In this document: positions 49,856 through 57,693 of the stretch, in pieces
Layout of the letters: every line of letters starts with the position of its first letter
Numbering within the stretch: position 1 is the first letter of the stretch
Assembly (NCBI GenBank): GCA_012729145.1
Contig: JAAYDT010000081.1
Span: 36,006-100,005, forward strand
Length of the DNA: 64,000 bases
Origin: Synergistaceae bacterium
GTDB taxonomy: Bacteria; Synergistota; Synergistia; Synergistales; Thermovirgaceae
Reading direction: 5' to 3'
The notes under the pieces: model-generated
Database searches by the model: none
What the model was told of the DNA's origin: nothing
The model's input: the letters and a program-made list of their open reading frames with translations, nothing else
Made by a program: the position numbers and the translations under genes

Positions 49856-50991
49856 TGGGTCCTCCCTTCGTTGTCTCCTGCGTCCCATGCTCCTCTTATG
49901 ACAGGGAGGTCGTGGAGACTGCGGTAAGAGAAGCCCTTCGGCTCTGCGGTTCATTCCCTCCCCTTGTCGCTCCCGTCATTGTCAAGGCCAACCTTCTCTC
50001 TCCCAGCGACCCCTCCAGGGCTGTAACGACCCACCCTGAGATCCTGAGAGCCCTCTCAATGGAGCTGATCCTGGCGGGATGTCCCGACGTAATGATCGGA
50101 GACAACCCCGGTTATATTTTCCGTCACCAGGAGGCAGAACTGTTCCGGAAGACTGGAGTGGAGGAGATCTGCCGTGAGATCCCCGCCAGGTTCGGACTTC
50201 TGTCCAGGGGCGGTTTTGCTGAGGTCAGCCCCCCAAACCCCGGAAAGCTGGAAACGCTGCGATTTTCGGCTGAACTTCTCAAGGCTTCCTGTGTGATCGG
50301 TGTTTCGAAGCTCAAGACCCATGTGGAGACAGAGATCACAGGAGCCATCAAGAACATGTTCGGAGCTGCCGATACCGATACCAGGAAGAGGGCCCACGGG
50401 GCAAGGTCTCGGAACTTCCTTCCCGAGGCTATCGTGGACATCTTTTCGGTCAGGGTCCCCGACATGTTTGTCCTGGATGCAGTGGAAGGAATGGAGGGTT
50501 ATGGACCCTCCCACGGAAGGGCAAGAAGGGTAGGCTGGGTCGCAGCCTCCCTCAACGGTCTTGCCCTTGATTTTGTCCAGGCCGTTATCATGGGTTTCAG
50601 CGATCCCCTGTCGATCCCTCTTCTGTCAGTAGCTTCGGGAAGGATCGATGGTCCCCAGAAGAGGGATGATATCGAACTGAGGGGTGCCCGTTGGGAGGAA
50701 CTGCCCTGCAGGGGTTTCAAGAGAGCGCCTTCAGCGGTGAGAATGATACCATCCTTTCTCCGGGGAGCGGCCCATCAGTTGGTAAGCCTGAAACCGGTAC
50801 TGGAAAGTGGTGCCTGTATCCGGTGCGGGATCTGCATGAAGGTCTGCCCAGTTGAAGCCATAGAGCCCCTCTACGGAGGATGGCCCCGTATCGACCGGAA
50901 GAGGTGTGTCCAGTGCCTCTGCTGTCATGAGATGTGCCCGACGGGAGCGATGGGGGTCAGAGAGAGCCTTCTGAGCCGGCTGCTCAGATAG
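49855..50991 (+). CDS. DUF362 domain protein with two [4Fe-4S] clusters
   Basis: 378 residues from ATG 49855, sharing one base with the nth stop. The DUF362 part (about 1-300) contains VIVKANLLSP, IGDNPGY, GVSKLKTHVETEITGAIKNMFG and LDAVEGMEGYGPSHG; the C-terminus has CIRCGICMKVCP and CVQCLCCHEMCP, two ferredoxin motifs. DUF362 proteins are widespread in anaerobes, and their reaction is not established. A hairpin lies just after the stop. Confidence 0.85.
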   Translation: MGPPFVVSCVPCSSYDREVVETAVREALRLCGSFPPLVAPVIVKANLLSPSDPSRAVTTHPEILRALSMELILAGCPDVMIGDNPGYIFRHQEAELFRKTGVEEICREIPARFGLLSRGGFAEVSPPNPGKLETLRFSAELLKASCVIGVSKLKTHVETEITGAIKNMFGAADTDTRKRAHGARSRNFLPEAIVDIFSVRVPDMFVLDAVEGMEGYGPSHGRARRVGWVAASLNGLALDFVQAVIMGFSDPLSIPLLSVASGRIDGPQKRDDIELRGARWEELPCRGFKRAPSAVRMIPSFLRGAAHQLVSLKPVLESGACIRCGICMKVCPVEAIEPLYGGWPRIDRKRCVQCLCCHEMCPTGAMGVRESLLSRLLR

Positions 50992-50992
50992 G

Positions 50993-51016
50993 AAAAGCGC
51001 CCCTAAAAGGGGCGCT
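50993..51016 (-). terminator. Terminator of the YerC-like gene
   Basis: Eight-bp stem AGCGCCCC (50996-51003) / GGGGCGCT (51009-51016). On the minus strand it runs into TTTT. It may also stop transcripts from the DUF362 side. Confidence 0.7.
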
Positions 51017-51038
51017 CCGAAAGGACGGGTTCTGATAT

Positions 51039-51332
51039 CTAGTTCTTTTTCTTGAGGCGTTCCAGAACGAGCCTGTAACCGTCGGCTCCGTACTCCAGGA
51101 ACTTCTTCACCCTGCTTATTGTTGCGGTGCTTGCTCCGGTCTGTTGCGCGATCTGGGGGTAAGTGAACCCCTCGCTCAAGAGCTTGGCCACCTCAAGTCT
51201 TTGTGCAAGGGCCCTGATCTCCCCGATCGTGGCGATATCCTCCAGGAATCGGTAGACATCGTCGACGGTCTCAAGTGACAGGATAGCCTCGCATAATTGA
51301 TCGGTCAGACGATCCTTCCACTTTTCAGCCAT
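51039..51332 (-). CDS. YerC/TrpR-like transcriptional regulator
   Basis: 97 residues. LTDQLCEAILSLETVDDVYRFL, IGEIRALAQRLEVAKLLSEG and the helix-turn-helix TYPQIAQQTGASTATISRVKKFLEYGADGY fit the YerC/YecD family related to TrpR. Tryptophan-pocket residues are not evident, and targets are unknown. It has its own promoter with an inverted repeat around the -10, consistent with autoregulation. Confidence 0.88.
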   Translation of the reverse strand: MAEKWKDRLTDQLCEAILSLETVDDVYRFLEDIATIGEIRALAQRLEVAKLLSEGFTYPQIAQQTGASTATISRVKKFLEYGADGYRLVLERLKKKN

Positions 51333-51350
51333 GTAAAATCCCTCCCGATA

Positions 51351-51392
51351 AGTGCTTTAGCGTATTCTAGCACTGCTTACAATTTTGGGCAA
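51351..51392 (-). promoter_or_regulatory. Promoter and inverted repeat of the YerC-like gene
   Basis: Minus strand TTGCCC (51392-51387), 17-base spacer, TAGAAT (51369-51364). AGTGCT (51351-51356) and AGCACT (51369-51374) are inverted copies that bracket the -10, an arrangement like the trp operator. The operator role is inferred. Confidence 0.6.
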
Positions 51393-51459
51393 GCATCCGC
51401 AGATGTGAAAAGTGTCAGGGGGAGGTTGTGAAAATGCCGGAGATAAAGGATCTGCGGGG

Positions 51460-51488
51460 TTGACTCAGTTCATGGCGATGCATATAAT
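51460..51488 (+). promoter_or_regulatory. Promoter of the Leu-fMet-Met tRNA cluster
   Basis: TTGACT (51460-51465), 17-base spacer, perfect TATAAT (51483-51488), 11 bases before tRNA-Leu. Confidence 0.9.
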
Positions 51489-51499
51489 GAGTTCCGCTG

Positions 51500-51586
51500 G
51501 CCGGGCTGGCGGAATAGGTAGACGCACGGGACTTAAAATCCTGTGGACGAGAGTCCGTGCGGGTTCGATTCCCGCGCCCGGCACCA
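51500..51586 (+). tRNA. tRNA-Leu (anticodon TAA)
   Basis: 87 bases with encoded CCA. Acceptor GCCGGGC/GCCCGGC, long variable arm, anticodon loop CTTAAAA giving UAA. T arm GCGGGTTCGATTCCCGC. Confidence 0.95.
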
Positions 51587-51602
51587 TGAAAGGTTGGGTT
51601 AT

Positions 51603-51683
<81 letters not shown>

Positions 51684-51686
51684 TCA

Positions 51687-51763
51687 GGCGGTGTAGCTCA
51701 GTTGGCTAGAGCATGCGGTTCATACCCGCAGTGTCAGTGGTTCGATTCCACTCACCGCCACCA
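51687..51763 (+). tRNA. Elongator tRNA-Met (anticodon CAT)
   Basis: 77 bases with CCA. Acceptor GGCGGTG/CACCGCC; loop TTCATAC. The body closely follows the elongator Met tRNA of Firmicutes (GGCGGTGTAGCTCAG start), so I prefer Met over the lysidine-modified tRNA-Ile2, which has the same CAT. Substrate candidate for TmcAL. Confidence 0.88.
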
Positions 51764-51778
51764 CTTGGAGACAATAAG

Positions 51779-51807
51779 GCCCCCGGCTCCAGCCGGGGGC
51801 AATTTTA
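51779..51807 (+). terminator. Terminator of the tRNA cluster
   Basis: GCCCCCGGCT (51779-51788) and AGCCGGGGGC (51791-51800) pair over ten bases around CC, followed by AATTTTA. Confidence 0.8.
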
Positions 51808-51852
51808 TACCCCTCAGGATCCCTTTGGCGACCCGGGTGAGCGGGCCGGAAC

Positions 51853-51903
51853 ATCCCCGGTATAAATTGAGTTATTATAGTGTATCGTATCTATACCGGG
51901 GAT
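51853..51903 (+). promoter_or_regulatory. 12-bp inverted repeats in the glnS upstream region
   Basis: ATCCCCGGTATA (51853-51864) and TATACCGGGGAT (51892-51903) are perfect inverted copies separated by 27 AT-rich bases. The spacer holds TTGAGT (51867) and the -10-like TATAGT (51876-51881). They lie 60-110 bases before the glnS start. They might be two operator half-sites bracketing the promoter, or arms of an RNA stem-loop. Seen directly; role inferred. Confidence 0.55.
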
Positions 51904-51963
51904 CCGGGAACGGTTTTCGCCGATCCGGGACCAGACACCGATCTGAAGAGGGTGATCGTCAGG

Positions 51964-53652
51964 ATGAGAGAAGAACAGCCGGAAAGAGGAGGCAACTTCA
52001 TCGAACAGATAATAAGGGAAGACCTGGTATCCGGAAAGGTCAGCAAAGTTATGACACGGTTCCCACCGGAACCCAACGGGTATCTTCACATAGGACACGC
52101 CAAGTCGATCTGTCTCAATTTTGGACTGGCAGAGCAGTTCGACGGGGAGTGCAACCTGAGGTTCGACGATACGAACCCCAGCAAGGAAGAGACAGAGTAC
52201 GTTGAATCCATTATGGAGGACGTGGCCTGGCTCGGTTTCCGTTGGGCCAACCTGTGTTTTGCCTCGGATTATTTCGACCAGTTCCATGAATGGGCTCTTG
52301 AACTGATAAGGGCAGGAAAGGCCTACGTTGATCACCAGACAGCCGAAGAGATACGGAAGACACGAGGCACCCTGAAGGAGCCTGGAGTAGGATCCCCCTA
52401 CAGGGACAGACCTGTGGAGGAGAACCTGGAGCTATTCCGGAAGATGAAGGAAGGGCACTTTGCTGAAGGTGAATGTGTTCTGAGGGCCAGGATCGATATG
52501 GCCCACCCCAACCTAAACATGAGGGATCCTGTTATGTACCGGATCCTTCACCAGTCACATCACAGGACCGGTGACAAATGGTGCGTATACCCCATGTATG
52601 ACTTCGCCCACGGCTACGAAGATGCCATCGAGGGGATCACGCACTCGATCTGCACCCTGGAGTTCGAGGATCACCGTCCCCTTTATGACTGGTTCCTCGA
52701 CAACGTCTCTATCCCCTCCAGGCCAAGGCAGTACGAGTTCGCCAGGCTCAACCTGACCTATACGGTGATGAGCAAGAGAAAACTGTTGGAACTGGTCTCA
52801 AAGCAGTTCGTATCAGGATGGGACGATCCAAGGATGCCTACGATCAGCGGGTTGAGAAGGCGGGGCTACACACCTTCCTCGATACGCTCCTTCTGTAAGA
52901 AGATAGGGGTTTCCAGGGCCAACAGCCTTGTGGACGTGGAGCTACTTCATCACTGCATCAGGGATGAGCTAAATGCCAGTGCCCCCAGGGCCATGGCAGT
53001 GCTGAAGCCCTTGAAGCTGGTCATAGAGAACTATCCTGAAGGTCCGGGTGAGGAGATAGAGGTGGTCGTCAACCCCGAATCCGAAACCCCTTCCTTCAGA
53101 AAGGTACCATTCAGCAGGGAGCTTTACATTGAAAGAGACGATTTCATGGAGGACCCCCCAAAAAAGTACTTCAGGCTTTCACCGGGGGCCGAGGTGAGAC
53201 TGAAGCATGCCTATATTGTAAAATGTAAAGGTTTTGAGAAAGGGTCCGACGGCAGTGTCGTCGAGGTAAGATGTGAATACGATCCCCGATCCAGGGGGGG
53301 AGAAGCTCCAGATGGACGCAGGATCAGGGGGACCCTTCACTGGGTGAGCGCATCTCACGCGGTAAAGGCGGAAGTCCGACTGTACGATCACCTGTTCACC
53401 CTGAGGGATATGGATGATATGGAAGAGGGGACAGATTACAAGGATCACCTGAACCCTCGATCCCTGGAGATTATCACTGGCTGCATGGTGGAGCCGTACC
53501 TTGCAAAGGCGGCTCCCATGGACAGGTTCCAGTTCCTGAGACAGGGTTATTTTATCGCCGATCCCGATCACACAGGGGAAAAACCCCTGTTCAACAGGAC
53601 GGTCCCGCTCAAGGACAGTTGGGCCAAGGAGATGAGCAAGGATCCCCGCTAG
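51964..53652 (+). CDS. glnS: Glutaminyl-tRNA synthetase
   Basis: 562 residues from ATG 51964 (GAGGGTG upstream). [16 protein letters not shown] holds the HIGH motif, [12 protein letters not shown] follows, [18 protein letters not shown] is GlnRS-type, and VMSKRKL is the KMSKS loop; the C-terminal beta-barrel anticodon domain is complete. GlnRS charges tRNA-Gln directly; many bacteria use GatCAB instead. An open frame extends upstream to 51880 through the inverted repeat, without a ribosome binding site. Confidence 0.95.
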   Translation: MREEQPERGGNFIEQIIREDLVSGKVSKVMTRFPPEPNGYLHIGHAKSICLNFGLAEQFDGECNLRFDDTNPSKEETEYVESIMEDVAWLGFRWANLCFASDYFDQFHEWALELIRAGKAYVDHQTAEEIRKTRGTLKEPGVGSPYRDRPVEENLELFRKMKEGHFAEGECVLRARIDMAHPNLNMRDPVMYRILHQSHHRTGDKWCVYPMYDFAHGYEDAIEGITHSICTLEFEDHRPLYDWFLDNVSIPSRPRQYEFARLNLTYTVMSKRKLLELVSKQFVSGWDDPRMPTISGLRRRGYTPSSIRSFCKKIGVSRANSLVDVELLHHCIRDELNASAPRAMAVLKPLKLVIENYPEGPGEEIEVVVNPESETPSFRKVPFSRELYIERDDFMEDPPKKYFRLSPGAEVRLKHAYIVKCKGFEKGSDGSVVEVRCEYDPRSRGGEAPDGRRIRGTLHWVSASHAVKAEVRLYDHLFTLRDMDDMEEGTDYKDHLNPRSLEIITGCMVEPYLAKAAPMDRFQFLRQGYFIADPDHTGEKPLFNRTVPLKDSWAKEMSKDPR

Positions 53653-53660
53653 ACCCCTGT

Positions 53661-53674
53661 CCCCGGGAACGGGG
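53661..53674 (+). other. Small hairpin after glnS
   Basis: CCCCG-GGAA-CGGGG, five G:C pairs with a GNRA-type loop, followed by CATCATTT. Weak or no terminator. Confidence 0.35.
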
Positions 53675-53703
53675 CATCATTTCGTGAAAAAAATGGAGGC
53701 ATC

Positions 53704-55116
53704 TTGAACAGGGAGCGTCTCGTCAAGGAAGGATGGAGCCATGAAGCCCGGTCTCTCTTCAAGAGCTTCGAGATCGCAGGCAGGGACCAGGGCTGGTGGG
53801 ACCACGAAGGACCGATCGTGGCCGCCGTCTCGGGAGGTATAGACTCAATGGCCCTCCTGTGGCTCCTGTGCTTCAGGTGGAGGGGGGAGGTAATTGCCGC
53901 CCATCTGGAACATGGCTTCCGAAAGGAGACCGCCCTGAGGGATGCCGTTTTCGTGGAAGGAATTTGCCGTGAATGGGATATCGAGTGTCACATTGAGCAT
54001 AGGGATATCCCTTCCCTGAAGGGAAGAGGGGAGACCCTTGAAGAGGCTGGAAGAAGAGAGAGGTACGCCTTCCTTGACCGAGTGGCTTCCAGTCGGGGGG
54101 CGTCTTTCATCGCAACGGGCCATAATGCCGACGATCAGGCCGAGACGGTCTTTCTTAACCTGCTCCGGGGTACAGGGATCAGGGGGCTAAGGGGGATACC
54201 CAGAACAAGGGAAGGGATAGTCCGTCCAGTGATAGATCTCTCGAGGGAGAAACTTCAGGGACTTCTTCTTGAGATCCCCGTCCCTTGGGTTGAGGATGAG
54301 ACGAACCTGGAGACCAGGTATTTCAGGAACAGGATCAGGCATGTAATTCTTCCTTTTCTTTCCACAGAGGGGAACCGGCGTTTCGCGGACCACCTTATCG
54401 GGCTCTCCTCGGAGGCCTACGAGATCGAATCGTCGAGAGCGGAACGGTCGAAGAGCCTTGCCTGTTGGTGCAGAAGACATCAGCCACTCGCATTGAGGTC
54501 GTGGGACACTGGACTGCTGAGAAGAATGGATGACCAGACGTTGCAGTCGATAATGGCATACGAGGGGAGAGACATGGGACTTGCGCCCCTTTCAAGGAGC
54601 AAGACTTCCAGACTCCTCGGGTTGATCCGCAGAGGAGAGGGGAGATGGCGATTCCAGTGGGAGAGGGACCTTGAGATTTGCGGTTCAAGGAGGTCGATAT
54701 CTCTCGTTGAAAGAAGTCTATTCTCCTCCCCCGGCCCTTGTGGAGAGTCATTTCCCCTGAAGGGGGAAAGAGGATCCTTCAGCTGGGGGCCATGGTCCTT
54801 TGAGTGGGAAATTGCCCCTGGCGGCGGTCCTTTTCTGGGAGAGCGGGCCTGCCGGATCCCCGTGAACGGGTCGGAGGTAATTGAAGTAGGGGCCGCTGGA
54901 TCTCCAGGGGAGACGGGGCCATCCCGGGCAGGGATACCATGGTGGGCCGAGATGGTCTGGCCAGAGGTCAGAACATCAGGGACTGTCTGGGTCCCTTTTT
55001 CTGGCCCTTCGTGTACCTCAAGGAGACAGTCGGCCGGTAAAGACGGACCCTCCCTTGAGCTTCGGGCGAGGATCGGAGGAAGCGGACTGAAAGGAGAGAT
55101 CCAAGATGGGATTTGA
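53704..55116 (+). CDS. tilS: tRNA(Ile)-lysidine synthase
   Basis: 470 residues from TTG 53704 (GGAGG upstream). The PP-loop AVSGGIDSMALL (about residues 41-52), HLEHGFRKET and GHNADDQAETVFLNLLRGTG-type motif (ATGHNADDQAETVFLNL) are typical. It converts C34 of tRNA-Ile2 to lysidine so that it reads AUA. The C-terminal 250 residues are weakly conserved. It overlaps hpt by 11 bases, in the common tilS-hpt-ftsH cluster. Confidence 0.93.
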   Translation: MNRERLVKEGWSHEARSLFKSFEIAGRDQGWWDHEGPIVAAVSGGIDSMALLWLLCFRWRGEVIAAHLEHGFRKETALRDAVFVEGICREWDIECHIEHRDIPSLKGRGETLEEAGRRERYAFLDRVASSRGASFIATGHNADDQAETVFLNLLRGTGIRGLRGIPRTREGIVRPVIDLSREKLQGLLLEIPVPWVEDETNLETRYFRNRIRHVILPFLSTEGNRRFADHLIGLSSEAYEIESSRAERSKSLACWCRRHQPLALRSWDTGLLRRMDDQTLQSIMAYEGRDMGLAPLSRSKTSRLLGLIRRGEGRWRFQWERDLEICGSRRSISLVERSLFSSPGPCGESFPLKGERGSFSWGPWSFEWEIAPGGGPFLGERACRIPVNGSEVIEVGAAGSPGETGPSRAGIPWWAEMVWPEVRTSGTVWVPFSGPSCTSRRQSAGKDGPSLELRARIGGSGLKGEIQDGI

Positions 55117-55642
55117 TCTCGGAGAGGTCCTGATAAGGAGAAAGTCCATCCAGGAGAGGGTCAGGGAACTTGCTTTCGATATAGGTTCCGCTTACGGGGA
55201 CAGGGATCTGGTGCTGATCGGCGTACTGAAGGGTGCAGTGGTCTTCCTTTCCGACCTGATAAGAGAGCTGCCTGTATCCATGACGACGGAACTGGACTTC
55301 CTCGCGGTGACATCCTATGGAACTTCCACCGAATCCAGCGGCGTTGTAAGGATAATCAAGGACCTGGATATCAACATCAACGGCAGGAACGTGATCATTG
55401 TCGAGGATATTGTTGACACGGGGCTAACCCTCTCCTACCTGGTCAGCATCCTCAGGGAAAGAGAGCCGGAGATGCTGGAGGTCTGTTCCCTGCTTGACAA
55501 GCCTTCTAGGAGAAAGACCGAGATCGACATAGCTTTCAAGGGGTTCGAAATCCCCGACGAGTTTGTGGTAGGCTATGGCCTGGACTATTCCGGGAGATGG
55601 AGGAACCTGCCCGAGATCTACACCCTGAAGAAAAGGGACTAG
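55106..55642 (+). CDS. hpt: Hypoxanthine phosphoribosyltransferase
   Basis: 178 residues. GVLKGAVVFLSDL, the PRPP motif VIIVEDIVDTGLTLSYLV (about residues 95-112) and GYGLDYSGRWRNLPEIY near the end match bacterial HPRT. It salvages hypoxanthine and often guanine. Ribosome binding site AAAGGAG lies within tilS. Confidence 0.95.
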   Translation: MGFDLGEVLIRRKSIQERVRELAFDIGSAYGDRDLVLIGVLKGAVVFLSDLIRELPVSMTTELDFLAVTSYGTSTESSGVVRIIKDLDININGRNVIIVEDIVDTGLTLSYLVSILREREPEMLEVCSLLDKPSRRKTEIDIAFKGFEIPDEFVVGYGLDYSGRWRNLPEIYTLKKRD

Positions 55643-55690
55643 GCCCTTTTCCAGGAGTACCTGTTCTTTTGAACGAGAGGTGGGACAGTA

Positions 55691-57571
55691 TTGGGAAGAA
55701 TGGCTAAGAACCTCGGGCTTTACCTTGTAATGATCGTCCTTGTGGTAAGCCTGGTGAACATGTTCCTTTCACCGGCCCAGAGCCCAGAGGAACATGAACT
55801 GATAAGCTATAGCGCCTTCCTGGGGTATTTCCGGGAAGGGAAACTGGAACAGGTATCCATCGAGGGCGACAATATCAAGGGTACCCGGGAGGGAGGGGTC
55901 AAATTCCGCACCATCGCGGTCGGGATCGGCGACCTGGCACCCCAGCTGGCAGAAAAGGGTGTACAGGTGGAGGTCCAGCCTCCGGCAAGATCCCCCTGGT
56001 GGGTAACGATGATGTCCTCCCTGTTCCCCACCCTGCTTCTGATAGGAGCCTGGGTATTCATCCTCTATCACATGCAGGGCGGCAGCAACAAGGTGATGAG
56101 TTTTGCCAAGAACAAGGCCAAGCTTTTCCTCGACAACAGGCCCAAGGTGACCTTCGCCGACGTGGCCGGCTGTGACGAATCCAAGGAGGAACTCAAGGAG
56201 GTCGTTGACTATCTGAGGGATCCAGACCGGTTTTCCAGGCTTGGGGCCAAGATACCGAAAGGGGTGCTTCTTCTGGGTCCCCCCGGGGCAGGGAAGACCC
56301 TTCTCGCCAGGGCCTGCTCCGGCGAGGCCGATGTCCCGTTCTTCAGTATAAGCGGCTCGGATTTCGTTGAAATGTTCGTAGGCGTTGGTGCCGCAAGGGT
56401 CCGGGACATGTTCGAACAGGCCAGGAAGAACCAGCCCTGTATCGTTTTCATAGACGAGATCGATGCGGTGGGAAGGCACCGCGGTGCCGGTCTCGGAGGA
56501 GGACACGATGAGAGGGAACAGACCCTGAACCAGCTTCTGGTCGAGATGGACGGTTTCGACGTGTCATCGGGGATCATACTTATCGCCGCGACCAACCGCC
56601 CTGATATCCTCGACCCGGCTCTTCTCCGGCCAGGGAGGTTCGACCGTCACATAGTGGTTGACCGCCCGGACAGGAACGGACGAGAGGCGATCCTCAAGGT
56701 CCACCTGAGGGAGATGAAGGTGGAGGAGGACGTTGATCTCGAGGTTCTGGCCAAGAGGACCCCCGGGTTTGTCGGGGCTGACCTGGCCAACCTGGTGAAC
56801 GAAGCTGCCCTGCTCGCCGCTAGGAGAGAAAGGAAGAACATCTCCATGGCAGAGTTCGAGGAAGCTATTGACAGGGTCCTGGCGGGACCGGAGCGAAGGT
56901 CCCGCCTTATAAGCGATAGGGAGAAGGAGATCATCGCATTCCATGAAGTGGGACACGCCCTTGTTGCCAAGATGGTACCCGGGTGCGATCCCGTCCACAA
57001 GATCTCTATCATTCCCAGGGGACACAAAGCCCTGGGCTACACTCTGCAGCTCCCCGAGGAGGATCGTTTCCTGATGTCCAAGAAGGAACTTACCAACAGG
57101 ATATGCGTACTGTTGGGCGGAAGGGTAGCAGAGGAGATCCATTTTTCTGACATTACCACCGGAGCCCAGAACGACCTGGAAAGAGCCACCCAGATCGCCA
57201 GGCAGATGGTGACAGAGTTCGGGATGAGCGATACCCTTGGCCCCGTCACTCTTGGAAGGAAGCAGCACGAGGTCTTCCTGGGAAGGGACATCATGGAGGA
57301 CAGGAACTATAGCGATGAGGTGGCCTACGCTATTGACCAGGAGGTAAGGAGTATAGTCGAAAGCTGTTACGAGAGGGTCCGCAACATCCTCAAGGAGAAT
57401 CAGGAGGCTCATGTCAGGATCGCAAGGACCTTGCTGGTCGAAGAGGTGATAGAGGGTGACAGGCTTGATTCTCTCCTCGAGGAGGGTATAGTCGGGTCCC
57501 CGGAAGCAGCGGAAGAAGCAGTTGCCACAGTCGGGGAGATCGAAGACGAAGAGGGAGGGTCCGTAGCCTGA
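55691..57571 (+). CDS. ftsH: ATP-dependent zinc metalloprotease FtsH
   Basis: 626 residues from TTG 55691 (GAGAGGTGGG upstream). Two membrane helices (about 8-26 and 108-128) flank a periplasmic domain; the AAA domain has [21 protein letters not shown] and the SRH region [20 protein letters not shown]; the protease has HEVGH and the third zinc ligand Asp in NDLERAT. It degrades membrane and regulatory proteins, including, in some bacteria, lipid enzymes. Confidence 0.97.
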   Translation: MGRMAKNLGLYLVMIVLVVSLVNMFLSPAQSPEEHELISYSAFLGYFREGKLEQVSIEGDNIKGTREGGVKFRTIAVGIGDLAPQLAEKGVQVEVQPPARSPWWVTMMSSLFPTLLLIGAWVFILYHMQGGSNKVMSFAKNKAKLFLDNRPKVTFADVAGCDESKEELKEVVDYLRDPDRFSRLGAKIPKGVLLLGPPGAGKTLLARACSGEADVPFFSISGSDFVEMFVGVGAARVRDMFEQARKNQPCIVFIDEIDAVGRHRGAGLGGGHDEREQTLNQLLVEMDGFDVSSGIILIAATNRPDILDPALLRPGRFDRHIVVDRPDRNGREAILKVHLREMKVEEDVDLEVLAKRTPGFVGADLANLVNEAALLAARRERKNISMAEFEEAIDRVLAGPERRSRLISDREKEIIAFHEVGHALVAKMVPGCDPVHKISIIPRGHKALGYTLQLPEEDRFLMSKKELTNRICVLLGGRVAEEIHFSDITTGAQNDLERATQIARQMVTEFGMSDTLGPVTLGRKQHEVFLGRDIMEDRNYSDEVAYAIDQEVRSIVESCYERVRNILKENQEAHVRIARTLLVEEVIEGDRLDSLLEEGIVGSPEAAEEAVATVGEIEDEEGGSVA

Positions 57572-57623
57572 GGGCGTTGTGACGACCCTGAAAGGAACGG
57601 CCGCTTCGGCATCTGGATGTAAC

Positions 57624-57662
57624 GGGCGTTCGGTCTGATCCCTTGAGGCCGGACGCTCTTTT
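57624..57662 (+). terminator. Terminator after ftsH
   Basis: A 12-pair stem with G:T pairs (57624-57635 / 57647-57658), 11-base loop, then TTTT. The rest of the ftsH-uvrB gap (57572-57693) shows no clear promoter. Confidence 0.7.
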
Positions 57663-57693
57663 CTCTTTATTACTCTGGAAGATGGAGGGTGCC

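Noticed and set aside
51687..51763. tRNA-Ile2 (CAT, lysidine) as an alternative to tRNA-Met
   Set aside because: The acceptor and D-arm sequence follow elongator tRNA-Met; the presence of tilS in the window does not by itself identify its substrate here.
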